A DNA stretch of 39,223 nt, taken from contig JBBDNT010000047.1 of assembly GCA_040877445.1 (NCBI GenBank), positions 1 to 39,223 of the forward strand, written 5' to 3'. The notes below the pieces were generated by a model. It worked only from the letters and a program-made list of their open reading frames with translations. It did no database searches and was not told where the DNA came from. The stretch's first letter is position 1. Each line of letters begins with the position of its first letter. Shown here one piece after another: positions 18,401 through 25,632 of this stretch. Position numbers and translations under genes: made by a program. The stretch is from JBBDNT01 sp040877445. GTDB taxonomy: Bacteria; Planctomycetota; Planctomycetia; Planctomycetales; Planctomycetaceae.

Positions 18401-19461
18401 TGTCGGCGGCGCTGGGGGAGGAGGCGAGAGTGCGGTTCGCGCTGCTGATCGACGATCCGCAGGACGAAGTGCGTCTCGCGGCGGCGATCGGGCTGGGAAC
18501 CCGGGGAGATCGCGCGGCGCTGCGCCCGCTGGTGGAACTGCTCGGATCGGAGGAACTGCCGATCCGCGCCCGAAGCATCGAGGCGCTGCGGGGGCTCACC
18601 GGCCGGCATTCCGCCTTCATGGCTTATGAATCCTCGGATCGCCGCCGCGTCGCCCAACGGGACTGGGAGGAATGGCTGATCGAGCACGGCGACACGGCCG
18701 AATTGCGGCATCCCTTCGGCGTCTCGGGTCCGCGATTGGGACGCACGCTGATCGCCTTCTTGAACATCAACACCGTTCTCGAACTCGATGCCCAGGGGGA
18801 GGAAGTCTGGACGCAGCCCGCGACGAACCCCTTCGGCTGCGAAGGGCTTCCCAACGGTCATCGCCTCGTCACCTCCTACAGCATGCGGACGGTCACCGAA
18901 TACGACGCCGACGGTCGCGAAGTCTGGAAGCTCGCCGACCTTCCCGCGTCCCCCTACAACGCCCATCGATTGCCCAACGGCAACACGCTCGTCGCCTGCT
19001 CGAACAGCGGACAGGTATTGGAATTCGATCCCGCCAAGAAGGAAGTCTGGAAAGCCGCGTTCCCCTCCGCCCGCCCGACCGACGCCCACCGGCTGCCCAA
19101 CGGCAACACGCTGGTCGTGCTGCAATTGAAGAACGCCGTCGTCGAAGTCGACCAGAGCGGAGAGACGGTGTGGACGCTCGAGCAAGCCGGGCGGCCGATC
19201 GCGGTTCATCCGTTGGAGAACGGCAATCTGCTCGTCTGCCTTTCTCATCACGTGCGCGAGCCGGCTCGCGTCGTCGAGTGGGACCGCGCCGAAAAAGAAG
19301 TCTGGCGGTTCGATGCGGTCCAGCAGCCCTTCAACGCCCAACGGCTGCCGAACGGAAACACGCTCATCGCCGACCAGCAGGGAGTGCGGGAAGTCACTCC
19401 GGGCGGCGAAATCGTCTGGAAGCGGTTGGGCGTTCCCGCCTCCTCCGTGCATCGCTATTGA
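15454..19461 (+). CDS. Large exported TPR / PQQ-propeller / HEAT / beta-propeller protein
   Basis: A 1335-residue protein. The ATG at 15454 follows GGGGAGG and starts a signal peptide ('FCGALLATVLLAGLTAG..VSHAQ'). An acidic stretch comes next, then TPR-like helices (from about 90) and a PQQ/BamB-like propeller at about 384-800 ('ALDAERGETLWR', 'ALDRRSGDLMWE'). HEAT repeats lie at about 939-1047. A second propeller occupies about 1089-1335. It is made of six repeats of about 40-45 residues built on 'RLPNGNTLV' and '(V/L)EfD..G.EVWk'. The last two modules are shared with the next gene, so the pair arose by partial tandem duplication. It is likely a secreted or periplasmic scaffold; no catalytic site is recognisable. 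The minus strand is also open for a long way, but all domain features are on the plus strand. Confidence 0.85.
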   Translation: MPHRECVSRSIRRAAGFCGALLATVLLAGLTAGRGVSHAQPGDAIDDVDADQEDAAEGADDERRSATETAGDRLFPGAARLNVDFERERLMARAERYAAAGQIEPALLRWQQMLDEPRTRIHSGGVALHEASVVRTSVGQSVYGRYFALGHEIERLIARSSPAVLDAYQEMSDPAARAVLNDQRRDRREALGRIVHSYFLSSFGDDAAYELAAVRFDRGEMPAAARLLTRILEDHPRPDVPREKVLFRLALVEARMGHVATARKRMEELSRLPVAEVSPELRRLARREIETAAERAARSVAFPSGPAPASSQVSVPLPAPPSRLFEVPLTEEWVAPRAPRSGGVISRVETRVVSTVRANALGIRQAVQSQTDTTDPTPDETAASWRRHGWTPAAALLIDGGRAYLAGDVDLICIDLATGRPLWRSDREYHYEATLLAQQFSQQASGDGLRPQSTGEARLFGDRVHQAMSLGAGGIHVLEGLLADKGTRPGDIDGAAPISISQRVRHNWLTRYDARTGKLKWTRQAADEEIAKDDTSFLAAPAAAGGRLFVPVSDRGAVWLHALDAERGETLWRTFLCDEPLGSASPWSPVAVVCAGSDVYVCPGTGVVFALDAASGDVHWAVRYQRSGRFDQRPTHRGIVADQVREFEGWNEDALIPHEGRLIVLASDYDRLFALDRRSGDLMWESPRAGRPDDPQPAWCLGLLDGGLYVAGPGVVRRYEAAGGRLVWQRSVERATGRGFVSPGGVYLPLDETIVRLDAETGEPTHRTRFVSPSPEPLGNLYSDGERLLVAGPRRLCSLVGLEQRLRSLAGRIERRDPHAHLERMRLRRKLGESDAALDDLKSGWRLLADQEGFAAGSAALHAGIDDLELATTRPDVTLELLHEAAEFADRGGAPTAEPSTNRAEFDRDAAGVALRALNAIERDRPAVVPAILDAASLYATEHLAVAAQRAIAAAAIPADGPALLEALAGDDRFRRRIAVAGLSAALGEEARVRFALLIDDPQDEVRLAAAIGLGTRGDRAALRPLVELLGSEELPIRARSIEALRGLTGRHSAFMAYESSDRRRVAQRDWEEWLIEHGDTAELRHPFGVSGPRLGRTLIAFLNINTVLELDAQGEEVWTQPATNPFGCEGLPNGHRLVTSYSMRTVTEYDADGREVWKLADLPASPYNAHRLPNGNTLVACSNSGQVLEFDPAKKEVWKAAFPSARPTDAHRLPNGNTLVVLQLKNAVVEVDQSGETVWTLEQAGRPIAVHPLENGNLLVCLSHHVREPARVVEWDRAEKEVWRFDAVQQPFNAQRLPNGNTLIADQQGVREVTPGGEIVWKRLGVPASSVHRY

Positions 19462-19481
19462 GAGCCTCCGTGCATCGCCAT
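19442..19481. repeat. 17-bp direct repeat at the 3' end of the large HEAT/propeller gene
   Basis: CCTCCGTGCATCGCTAT (19442-19458), which encodes the last residues, is repeated as CCTCCGTGCATCGCCAT (19465-19481) just after the stop. The offset is 23 bp with one difference. It looks like a small tandem slippage duplication. Confidence 0.6.
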
Positions 19482-19494
19482 CGAGATTCCGACC

Positions 19495-21153
19495 ATGCGC
19501 ACCATGCAGTTCGATTCGTTCGCCGTCGCCGGCTGGATGCTCGCCGCGTCGCTGGCCGTCTTCGCGGGCGAAGCGTTCGCCGCCGATTCCGCCCCGCCTC
19601 CGGATGACAGCGCTCGGCGGACGCTCGCCGAGCACGGAATCCAACCGACGGCCGAAGACATCCGCAAGTATCTCGACTCGCTGGAACCGTCCCCGGAAGA
19701 GACACGGCGGATCGATGGCTTGATCCGGCAACTCGGCGACGACGATTTCTTCCTCCGCGAGGAGGCCATGGCCGAATTGCTGCGGCAGCCCGCGGCCTCG
19801 ATCGCGCTGCTGGAGCGGGCCGTCGCCGGAAGCGATCCGGAGATTCGCTGGCGGGCGGGCCGGTTGCTCGAACACGGCCGCGGGAAGAACGCCCGGATAC
19901 TGCTCTCGGCCTATCGGGTGATCGAGCGATCGCGAATCCAGGGGGTCGCCCCGCAAGTGCTGTCGAGCATGGTCCACTGCGACGATGACTTCCACCAGCG
20001 GGCGGCCGAGCGGGCGCTCGCCGCGACCGTGCTTCCCGAAGACGCGCCGCTGTTGCGGCAGGCGCTTGCCGCCGAGGTACCGGCCCGGCGGATCGCGGCC
20101 GTTTCGGCCTTGGTGGCGTTGCTCGGAGATGCGGCGCGGCCCGACCTCGCGCCGCTGCTCGAAGCCGACGCGGACGACGTCCGCTACCATGCGGCAGTCG
20201 CGTTGGTCAATCTGGAGGACCGCGCCGCGCTCGAAGTGTTGGGCGAACTGCTCGATTCGGACGATCTCCAGGTCCGCGCGAAGAGCGCGCAGTCGCTGCG
20301 GGCCGTCAGCGGCGAACGTCTTCCGTTCGTCGCCTACGAGACCGCCGAGAACCGCGCCGCCGCCGCCCGCGCGTGGCGAAATTGGATCGCCGCGCAGGGC
20401 GGGACCGCGGAACTCGCGCTCCCGATCGACCTCGCGGCCCCGCACTTCGACCGCACGCTGATCTGCTGTTACAGCCCCGGAAAGGTCGTCGAGGTGGACG
20501 CCGCCGGGAAGCGACTTTGGGAAATCAACGTTGCCGGCCCCTGGGGCTGCCAGGGACTGCCCAACGGGCACCGGCTGGTCGCCTCGCACAACAACCACAC
20601 CGTCGTCGAATACGACGACGCCGGCAAGGAGGTCTGGAAGGCGACGGTCCCCAGCAATCCGTTCTCCGTGCAGCGGATCGAGAACGGCAACACGCTCGTC
20701 GCCGTCTACGGCAATCGCTCGCTCGTCGAGATCCGCCCCGATCGATCCATCGCCTGGCGGATCGATACGGGCGGCCAGCCGACCGACGCCCGCCGGCTCG
20801 ACGACGGCAACACCCTCACCTGCCTGTCCGATCAGAACAAGGTCGTCGAGTTCGACCGGCAGGGGAAGAGCGTCTGGGAAGTCGCCGGCATGAACGGTCC
20901 ACGCTCCGCCAGCCGGCTCGACAACGGCCACACCCTCGTCGTTCAAAGCAACGCCCGCAAGGTCGTCGAGGTCGATCGGGAGGGCCGCGTCGTCTGGTCG
21001 AAGCAGTTCGGCACCAACCTGTTCGACGCCCAGCGGTTGCCCAACGGCAATACCCTGGTCGGCACCCAACAGGGGGTCCAGGAATTCGATGCCGACGGCA
21101 ACGTCGTGTGGGAGCACGCCGGCAATCTCGTCTGCCGGCTCAGCCGCTATTGA
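19495..21153 (+). CDS. Exported HEAT-repeat plus beta-propeller protein (paralogue of upstream gene)
   Basis: A 552-residue protein with a signal peptide (about 1-29, ending 'AFAADS'). HEAT repeats lie at about 80-278 ('PARRIAAVSALVALLGDAARPD'), followed by a propeller at about 315-552. The propeller is built of the same six 'RL.NGNTLV' / 'VVEfD..GK.VW' repeats as the end of the upstream protein. The junction is also alike in both proteins ('TAEL..P..L..P...RTLI', then 'GLPNGHRLV'), and both end in Arg-Tyr. This is therefore a shorter copy of the C-terminal half of the 1335-residue neighbour, starting 33 bp after it and probably cotranscribed. The molecular role is unknown. Each protein may bind a ligand or partner at the cell surface; that is inference. 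Confidence 0.85.
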   Translation: MRTMQFDSFAVAGWMLAASLAVFAGEAFAADSAPPPDDSARRTLAEHGIQPTAEDIRKYLDSLEPSPEETRRIDGLIRQLGDDDFFLREEAMAELLRQPAASIALLERAVAGSDPEIRWRAGRLLEHGRGKNARILLSAYRVIERSRIQGVAPQVLSSMVHCDDDFHQRAAERALAATVLPEDAPLLRQALAAEVPARRIAAVSALVALLGDAARPDLAPLLEADADDVRYHAAVALVNLEDRAALEVLGELLDSDDLQVRAKSAQSLRAVSGERLPFVAYETAENRAAAARAWRNWIAAQGGTAELALPIDLAAPHFDRTLICCYSPGKVVEVDAAGKRLWEINVAGPWGCQGLPNGHRLVASHNNHTVVEYDDAGKEVWKATVPSNPFSVQRIENGNTLVAVYGNRSLVEIRPDRSIAWRIDTGGQPTDARRLDDGNTLTCLSDQNKVVEFDRQGKSVWEVAGMNGPRSASRLDNGHTLVVQSNARKVVEVDREGRVVWSKQFGTNLFDAQRLPNGNTLVGTQQGVQEFDADGNVVWEHAGNLVCRLSRY

Positions 21154-21212
21154 CGCTTCGGCCGAGAACTTTCCGACCACCGCCCCCCCCACCACCGATC
21201 ACCGACCCGCAC

Positions 21213-21995
21213 ATGCCCGACGCCCGAACCGCCGCCGCGGCGGATCCTCCCGCCGACGACAAGGCCCATGCCGACGTGGGCATCGTCGCCGCCCTGCCGA
21301 TCGAAATGGGACCGTTCCTCGACCGCTGCGAGCGCGTCCGCAAGTACTCGGGCGGGCCGTTCACGTTCCGGGGCGGCAAACTCGACGGGACGCGGATCGT
21401 GATCGTGGAAAGCGGCCTCGGCTTCGCCCGCGCCCGCCGCGCCGCGCAAGCGCTCCTCGACGCCCACACTCCGAAGTGGATTCTCTCCTGCGGGTTCTCC
21501 GGGGCGCTGTTGCCCGAGATGAAGGTCGGACAGATCGTGCTCGCGAACTCGATCGTCGATGTCCACGGCCACGAGATGACGATCGACCTCAACGTTCCCG
21601 AGGACCGCGCCGGCGGGCTGTACGTGGGCCGCGTCCTCACCGCCGACGAAATGGTCCGCACCGTCGAGCGCAAGCGGCGACTCGCGGCGGAGCGGCAAGC
21701 GATCGCCGTCGACATGGAAAGCCTCGCCGTCGCCCAGGTCTGCCGCGAATCGAAGACGCGGTTCATGGCGATCCGCGCGATCAGCGACGACATGTCGGCC
21801 GACCTGCCCCAGGAAGTCTTCGCGGTCCTCGGCTCCTCGGGCACGATTCGCGTGGGCGCCACGCTGGGCGCCGTCTGGAAGCGCCCCGGCAGCGTGAAGG
21901 ACATGTGGCGGCTTCGCGAGCAGGCCCGCCACGCCGCGGAGAACCTCGCGAAGTTCCTCCTCGGTGTGATCCCGCAATTGACGGCGGGGCCATGA
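21213..21995 (+). CDS. MTAN/phosphorylase superfamily nucleosidase
   Basis: A 260-residue member of the purine/uridine phosphorylase superfamily, closest by eye to 5'-methylthioadenosine/S-adenosylhomocysteine nucleosidases. It opens with 'VGIVAALPIEMGPFLDRC', has 'ESGLGFARARRAAQALLD' and a 'CGFSGALLPEMKVGQIV' loop. It ends the catalytic region with 'AVDMESLAVAQVC' and 'AIRAISDD', where Glu and Asp bind ribose and base in the family. The first 20 residues are Ala/Asp-rich and may be dispensable. A hopanoid-associated phosphorylase role, which uses the same fold, cannot be excluded, but no squalene or hopanoid genes are in this window. It is 59 bp after the HEAT/propeller gene, and its stop overlaps a tiny frame by ATGA. 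Confidence 0.78.
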   Translation: MPDARTAAAADPPADDKAHADVGIVAALPIEMGPFLDRCERVRKYSGGPFTFRGGKLDGTRIVIVESGLGFARARRAAQALLDAHTPKWILSCGFSGALLPEMKVGQIVLANSIVDVHGHEMTIDLNVPEDRAGGLYVGRVLTADEMVRTVERKRRLAAERQAIAVDMESLAVAQVCRESKTRFMAIRAISDDMSADLPQEVFAVLGSSGTIRVGATLGAVWKRPGSVKDMWRLREQARHAAENLAKFLLGVIPQLTAGP

Positions 21996-22090
21996 CGATG
22001 ACACACGGCAACGGACGCGTATTCACGATCCGCTACTCGACCGGCGAAGCGGCGCAAGTCGGTGATCGCGTGATCGATGACGCTCGCTGA
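21992..22090 (+). pseudogene. Tiny possible gene remnant after the nucleosidase gene
   Basis: A 32-residue frame starts in an ATGA overlap with the nucleosidase stop. It reads 'GRVFTIRYSTGEAAQVGDRV' and then stops. The 'Y.(T/D)GE.VQVGDRV' pattern resembles the opening of small SH3-like proteins, but the rest is missing and repeats begin about 60 bp later. It may be a truncated gene or chance. Confidence 0.3.
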
Positions 22091-22161
22091 CGTTGCCGTA
22101 GCTTCACGACGCACGCCTGACGGCATCGCAACCCGCGGAAAGAGCGAAGTGGCTCGTCGGG

Positions 22162-22237
22162 CGTAGCGGAATTCGCAAGAATTCCGACGAATCGACTCTC
22201 GATGGCCCATCTCGGAATTCTTGCGAATTCCGCTACG
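22162..22237. repeat. Perfect 26-bp inverted repeat (GTAGCGGAATTCGCAAGAATTCC)
   Basis: 22162-22187 and 22212-22237 are exact reverse complements over 26 bases, separated by 24 bp. Each arm is itself palindromic around GGAATTC..GAATTCC. Related arms lie at 36258-36285 and 36299-36324. The element fills the spacer before the acyl-CoA ligase gene. Confidence 0.75.
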
Positions 22238-22281
22238 AAGACCGTTTCCCCGCCGTTCGGGTCAAGTGTTTCGGACCGAGC

Positions 22282-24147
22282 ATGAACGAGAACCTTCCGG
22301 CCGCGCATCGCGAAACATGTCGCCGACTCGGCGCGCGCACCGCGATCCGCTTCGTCCGCGACGGCCACGACCACGCGCTGTCGTGGGACGATTGCAAGCA
22401 GACGGTCGAAGGGGCGGCGGCGGGGTTGATCGAACTGGGTATCGCTCCCGGCGATCGCGTCGCGATTTACTCGCCGAACCGGCCGGAATGGTTGCTCGCC
22501 GATCTCGCGATCCTTGCGGCCGGCGCGGTCGACGTTCCGTTGCACGCGCCGCTGAGCGCCGAGCAGGCGGAGTATCAGATCGCCCACAGCGAAGCCCGCG
22601 GCGTGATCGTCGGCGGGGACGAGCCACTGGCGAAGCTGGCGGCGGCGCTGCCGAGGTTGCCGGCGGTCGAGTTCGTGGTGAGTTTCGACTCGATGTCGGC
22701 CGCCGTGGGGCAGGCTTTCCAGCCTGCCGCCCGAGAGGGCGACGAGGCCTCGGGCCGGGCAGACAAGGATGTCTGCCCCACCGCCGTGGGGCAGGCTTTC
22801 CAGCCTGCCCGAGAGGCCGGCGGGGTCTCCGACAGGGCAGACAGGAATGTCTGCCCCACGGAGTCGCGCCGCGCGCTCACCTGGCAGGGGCTCGTGCATC
22901 GCGGTCGGATGGCCGGTCGTGCCGATGAACTCGTCGCGCGCGAACACGCCCTCGGCCCCGACTCGCTCGCCACCATCATCTACACCAGCGGAACCACCGG
23001 CAATCCGAAGGGGGTCATGCTCTCGCACGGCAATCTGCTGTCGAACGCCGCCGGCACGCGGGACATTTCGGGCATCGGCGAAGACGATCTGCTTCTGAGT
23101 TGGCTCCCCTACAGCCACATCTACGCCCGCACGGTCGACCTGTACGTGACGATGCTCGCCGGCGCGACGCTCGCCATGTCCGCGGGTATCGACGCGCTCG
23201 TCGCCGATCTCGCCCGGTTCCAGCCGACGTGGCTGACCGCCGTCCCGCGGTTCTACGAAAAAGTGTGGAGCGGCGTCGAAGCGCTTTCGCCGGACGATCG
23301 CCGCGCGGCGTTGCGGAAACTGTTCGGGCCGAACATCCGGCAGCTCAGCTCCGGCGGCGCGCCGCTTCCCGCGCACGTGTGCCAAGGATTCATCGAGGCC
23401 GGGCTGTTGTTGCTCGAAGGCTACGGCCTCACCGAAAGCTCGCCGGTCATCAGCTTCAACTCGCACGACGGGTGGAAGATCGGCACCGTCGGCCGCCCGC
23501 TGCCCGGCGTCGAGGTGCGAATCGCCGATGACGGCGAAATTCTCACGCGCGGCCCGCACGTGATGCGCGGCTACTGGAAGAACCCCGAGGCGACCGCCGA
23601 GACGATTCGCGACGGCTGGCTGCACACGGGCGACGTGGGCCGCCTCGACGATGCGGGTTACCTCACCATCACCGACCGCAAGAAGGACATCATCGTCACG
23701 TCGGGGGGGAAGAACGTCGCCCCGGCGGAGGTCGAGCGGCTGCTCGTCGCGGACGAGTTCATCGATCAGGCGGTCGTGTATGGCGACGGCCGGCCCTTCG
23801 TGACGGCGTTGATCGTGCCGAACTTCGCGCTGCTGGAGTCGCGGCGGGAGGAAATCGGGGGCGAAATCGCGGTCGAGGGAGATTTCCTGCGCGGCCCGGC
23901 GGTGTATGATTTCATCGCGGAGCGCGTGGAACGCGCGATGCGGCCGCTCAGCCGGCCGGAACGGGTCCGCCGCTTTCTGCTGCTCGCGCGGCCGTTCAAG
24001 CTGGAAGAAGGAGAACTGACGGCGACGCTGAAACTGCGGCGGCGGCACATCATCGCCCGGTACGAGCGCGAGCTTGCGGCGCTGTACGAGTCGGCGAGCG
24101 CGGGAGATGTCGAGTGTGGAAGTCCGAATGACGAACGAACGTCGTAG
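22282..24147 (+). CDS. AMP-forming long-chain acyl-CoA ligase with embedded repeat insert
   Basis: A 621-residue member of the ANL adenylating family; it activates a fatty acid as acyl-AMP and then acyl-CoA. Motifs in order are P-loop TSGTTGNPKG (235-244), GYGLTES (380-386), GWLHTGD (445-451) and 'DRKKDIIVTSGGKNVAPAEVE', the hinge and C-terminal domain. The length and the 'RPEWLLADLAILAAGAVDVPL' N-terminal part fit bacterial FadD15/long-chain synthetases. Residues of about 141-194 have no counterpart in the family and are encoded by two tandem palindromic repeats (22702-22862) that keep the frame. They fall in a region before the P-loop, so activity may be retained. The next gene, 57 bp on, is a FabD-like acyltransferase, suggesting a shared lipid task. 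Confidence 0.88.
   Translation: MNENLPAAHRETCRRLGARTAIRFVRDGHDHALSWDDCKQTVEGAAAGLIELGIAPGDRVAIYSPNRPEWLLADLAILAAGAVDVPLHAPLSAEQAEYQIAHSEARGVIVGGDEPLAKLAAALPRLPAVEFVVSFDSMSAAVGQAFQPAAREGDEASGRADKDVCPTAVGQAFQPAREAGGVSDRADRNVCPTESRRALTWQGLVHRGRMAGRADELVAREHALGPDSLATIIYTSGTTGNPKGVMLSHGNLLSNAAGTRDISGIGEDDLLLSWLPYSHIYARTVDLYVTMLAGATLAMSAGIDALVADLARFQPTWLTAVPRFYEKVWSGVEALSPDDRRAALRKLFGPNIRQLSSGGAPLPAHVCQGFIEAGLLLLEGYGLTESSPVISFNSHDGWKIGTVGRPLPGVEVRIADDGEILTRGPHVMRGYWKNPEATAETIRDGWLHTGDVGRLDDAGYLTITDRKKDIIVTSGGKNVAPAEVERLLVADEFIDQAVVYGDGRPFVTALIVPNFALLESRREEIGGEIAVEGDFLRGPAVYDFIAERVERAMRPLSRPERVRRFLLLARPFKLEEGELTATLKLRRRHIIARYERELAALYESASAGDVECGSPNDERTS
22702..22862. repeat. Two tandem in-frame palindromic repeats in the ligase gene
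   Basis: Unit 1 covers 22705-22781 and unit 2 covers 22786-22859. Each starts GTGGGGCAGGCTTTCCAGCC, a small hairpin. Each ends with a GGGCAGACA..TGTCTGCCC hairpin and CAC, so GTGGGGCAG and CTGCCCCAC form inverted outer ends. The start-to-start period is 81 bp (27 codons), and the inner part differs between units. They encode two copies of a segment starting AVGQAFQPA and ending VCPT. The two units differ mostly in their middles. Confidence 0.85.
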
Positions 24148-24204
24148 GAGCGGGGAGGGCCCGCCCAACTCTCGAACCGGCCGAAATCATTCCCGAACTT
24201 TTCC

Positions 24205-25500
24205 ATGACCGATTCCGTCCCCTCCGCCGCTTCTCCCGAGACGATGGCTGCGCCGCCGGTCGATGATGATGTTGCGCCGCCCGCCGCCGCGGTCGCGCCG
24301 CCGAAGGCCGTGGAACCGCCGCCGGCCGACGCGGAGATCGTGCGCCGCGTCGGCGCCGATTTGCCGAAGCGGATGCCTTCCGCGGCGTTCGCCTTTCGCG
24401 GTTACAACGTGACGAACCTCGGGCGGACGCCGGAGTTGCTCGCGCATCCAAACTACGGGCCGATCCTGACGGAGTACCTGGGCCGCGCCTCCGACGCCTG
24501 TGCCGAGGCGACCGGCCGGGCCGTGAACCTGGCCGAGCGCGTGCGGCGGGAAGCCCTCTCGACGCTCGCGAGCTATCCGGAAGACATCGCGCTGTCGGTC
24601 GCCGTCTCGCTGGCGGAGATCGAACTGCTCCGCACGTTCCACGGCGGGGCGTTCGACGAGGCGCGGTTCGCGTTCGGGTACAGCCTGGGAGAAGTGGCCG
24701 CGGTCGCGGCGGCGGGCGTGTTCGAGATGGAGGCGGTGCTCGAGCCGCTGCTCGAACTCGCGCCGGACGCGGCCGATCTCGCGCACGACGTCGAAATGGG
24801 CGTCCTCTTCTCGCGGGGGCCGGCGCTCGACGTCCGCAAGGTCGAGCGGCATTGTCTGGAACTCACGGCGGAAGGGCGAGGCGTGATCGCGATCATGTCG
24901 TATCTGGCGCCCAACACCGTGCTCCTGTTGGGACAAGGGGAGACGATCCCGCGGTTCCGCGACACGATGCACGACGTGCTTCCCGCGCCGGTGCATCTGC
25001 GCGGCAACCCGCACCGCTGGCCGCCGATGCACACGCCGATCGTCTGGCAGCGAAACATCTCGAACCGGGCCGGCGTGCTGATGCACACCGCGGCGGGCGG
25101 ATTCAGGAAGCCGAAGCCGGCGGTCCTTTCGTGCGTGACCGGCGACGCGTCTTACGACGAAATGAACAGCCGATCGATCCTGATGCGCTGGGTCGATCAC
25201 CCTCAACGGCTGTGGGACGTCATCGAGCGGACGCTCGCGGAAGGGGTGGACCTGGTGATCCACGTCGGCCCGGAGCCGAACATCGTCCCGGCGACGTACG
25301 CGCGGCTGAGCAACAACGTGGCGACGCAACTGAACGCGCGGACGCTGGGGGGCTTCGGCATGCGGGCCATGTCGCACATCGTCCGCCGCTCGCGCCCCTG
25401 GCTGCGGAGCCTGATGAGCAAGGACGCCGCATTGCTGCGCGCCCCGTTCATCGAGCAGGTGATCCTGCAGGATTGGCTGCTGGAACAGACGGTGAAGTGA
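24205..25500 (+). CDS. FabD-like (malonyl/acyl transferase fold) protein
   Basis: A 431-residue protein of the acyl-carrier-protein acyltransferase fold. It has the nucleophile elbow GYSLGE with Ser160, an Arg in 'LFSRG' (204) where FabD has its carboxylate-binding Arg, and a His in 'MHTPIV' (276) corresponding to the HSPLM-type catalytic His. The N-terminal 'FPGQG' motif, which helps form the oxyanion hole in FabD, is not present; its place is taken by 'FRGYNVTNLGRT' (64-75). The first 40 residues are a Pro/Ala/Val-rich tail. It is longer than FabD (about 310 residues). It lies 57 bp after an acyl-CoA ligase and may transfer an acyl group in a specialised lipid or polyketide-like pathway. 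Substrate is unknown. Confidence 0.75.
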   Translation: MTDSVPSAASPETMAAPPVDDDVAPPAAAVAPPKAVEPPPADAEIVRRVGADLPKRMPSAAFAFRGYNVTNLGRTPELLAHPNYGPILTEYLGRASDACAEATGRAVNLAERVRREALSTLASYPEDIALSVAVSLAEIELLRTFHGGAFDEARFAFGYSLGEVAAVAAAGVFEMEAVLEPLLELAPDAADLAHDVEMGVLFSRGPALDVRKVERHCLELTAEGRGVIAIMSYLAPNTVLLLGQGETIPRFRDTMHDVLPAPVHLRGNPHRWPPMHTPIVWQRNISNRAGVLMHTAAGGFRKPKPAVLSCVTGDASYDEMNSRSILMRWVDHPQRLWDVIERTLAEGVDLVIHVGPEPNIVPATYARLSNNVATQLNARTLGGFGMRAMSHIVRRSRPWLRSLMSKDAALLRAPFIEQVILQDWLLEQTVK

Positions 25501-25534
25501 ACCCTGTCGAATCAGTGATTTTCGATATGTCGTA

Positions 25535-25563
25535 TTGACGTCTCCGTCGCAAGGGGGTAGTGT
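25535..25563 (+). promoter_or_regulatory. Candidate promoter of the DUF1501 gene
   Basis: TTGACG (25535-25540) and TAGTGT (25558-25563) are spaced by 17 bp, about 70 bp before the ATG at 25633. The -35 box is good and the -10 box weak. No expression evidence exists in the sequence. Confidence 0.3.
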
Positions 25564-25632
25564 CTGAGGTGCGGCGCGCCGAGTCTCGACGCGAGTGTTC
25601 GTTCGGGTCCTCTTGCGACAAGGAGAACGACC

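Noticed and set aside
15424..21195. A very long open frame (about 1923 codons) on the minus strand
   Set aside because: It is antisense to two genes with clear signal peptides, HEAT and propeller repeats. Its open state follows from high GC and the codon bias of the plus-strand genes. Its protein has no domain pattern.
22033..24168. A 711-codon open frame on the minus strand
   Set aside because: It is antisense to the acyl-CoA ligase with its full motif set. The minus frame only stays open by codon bias and through the repeat units.
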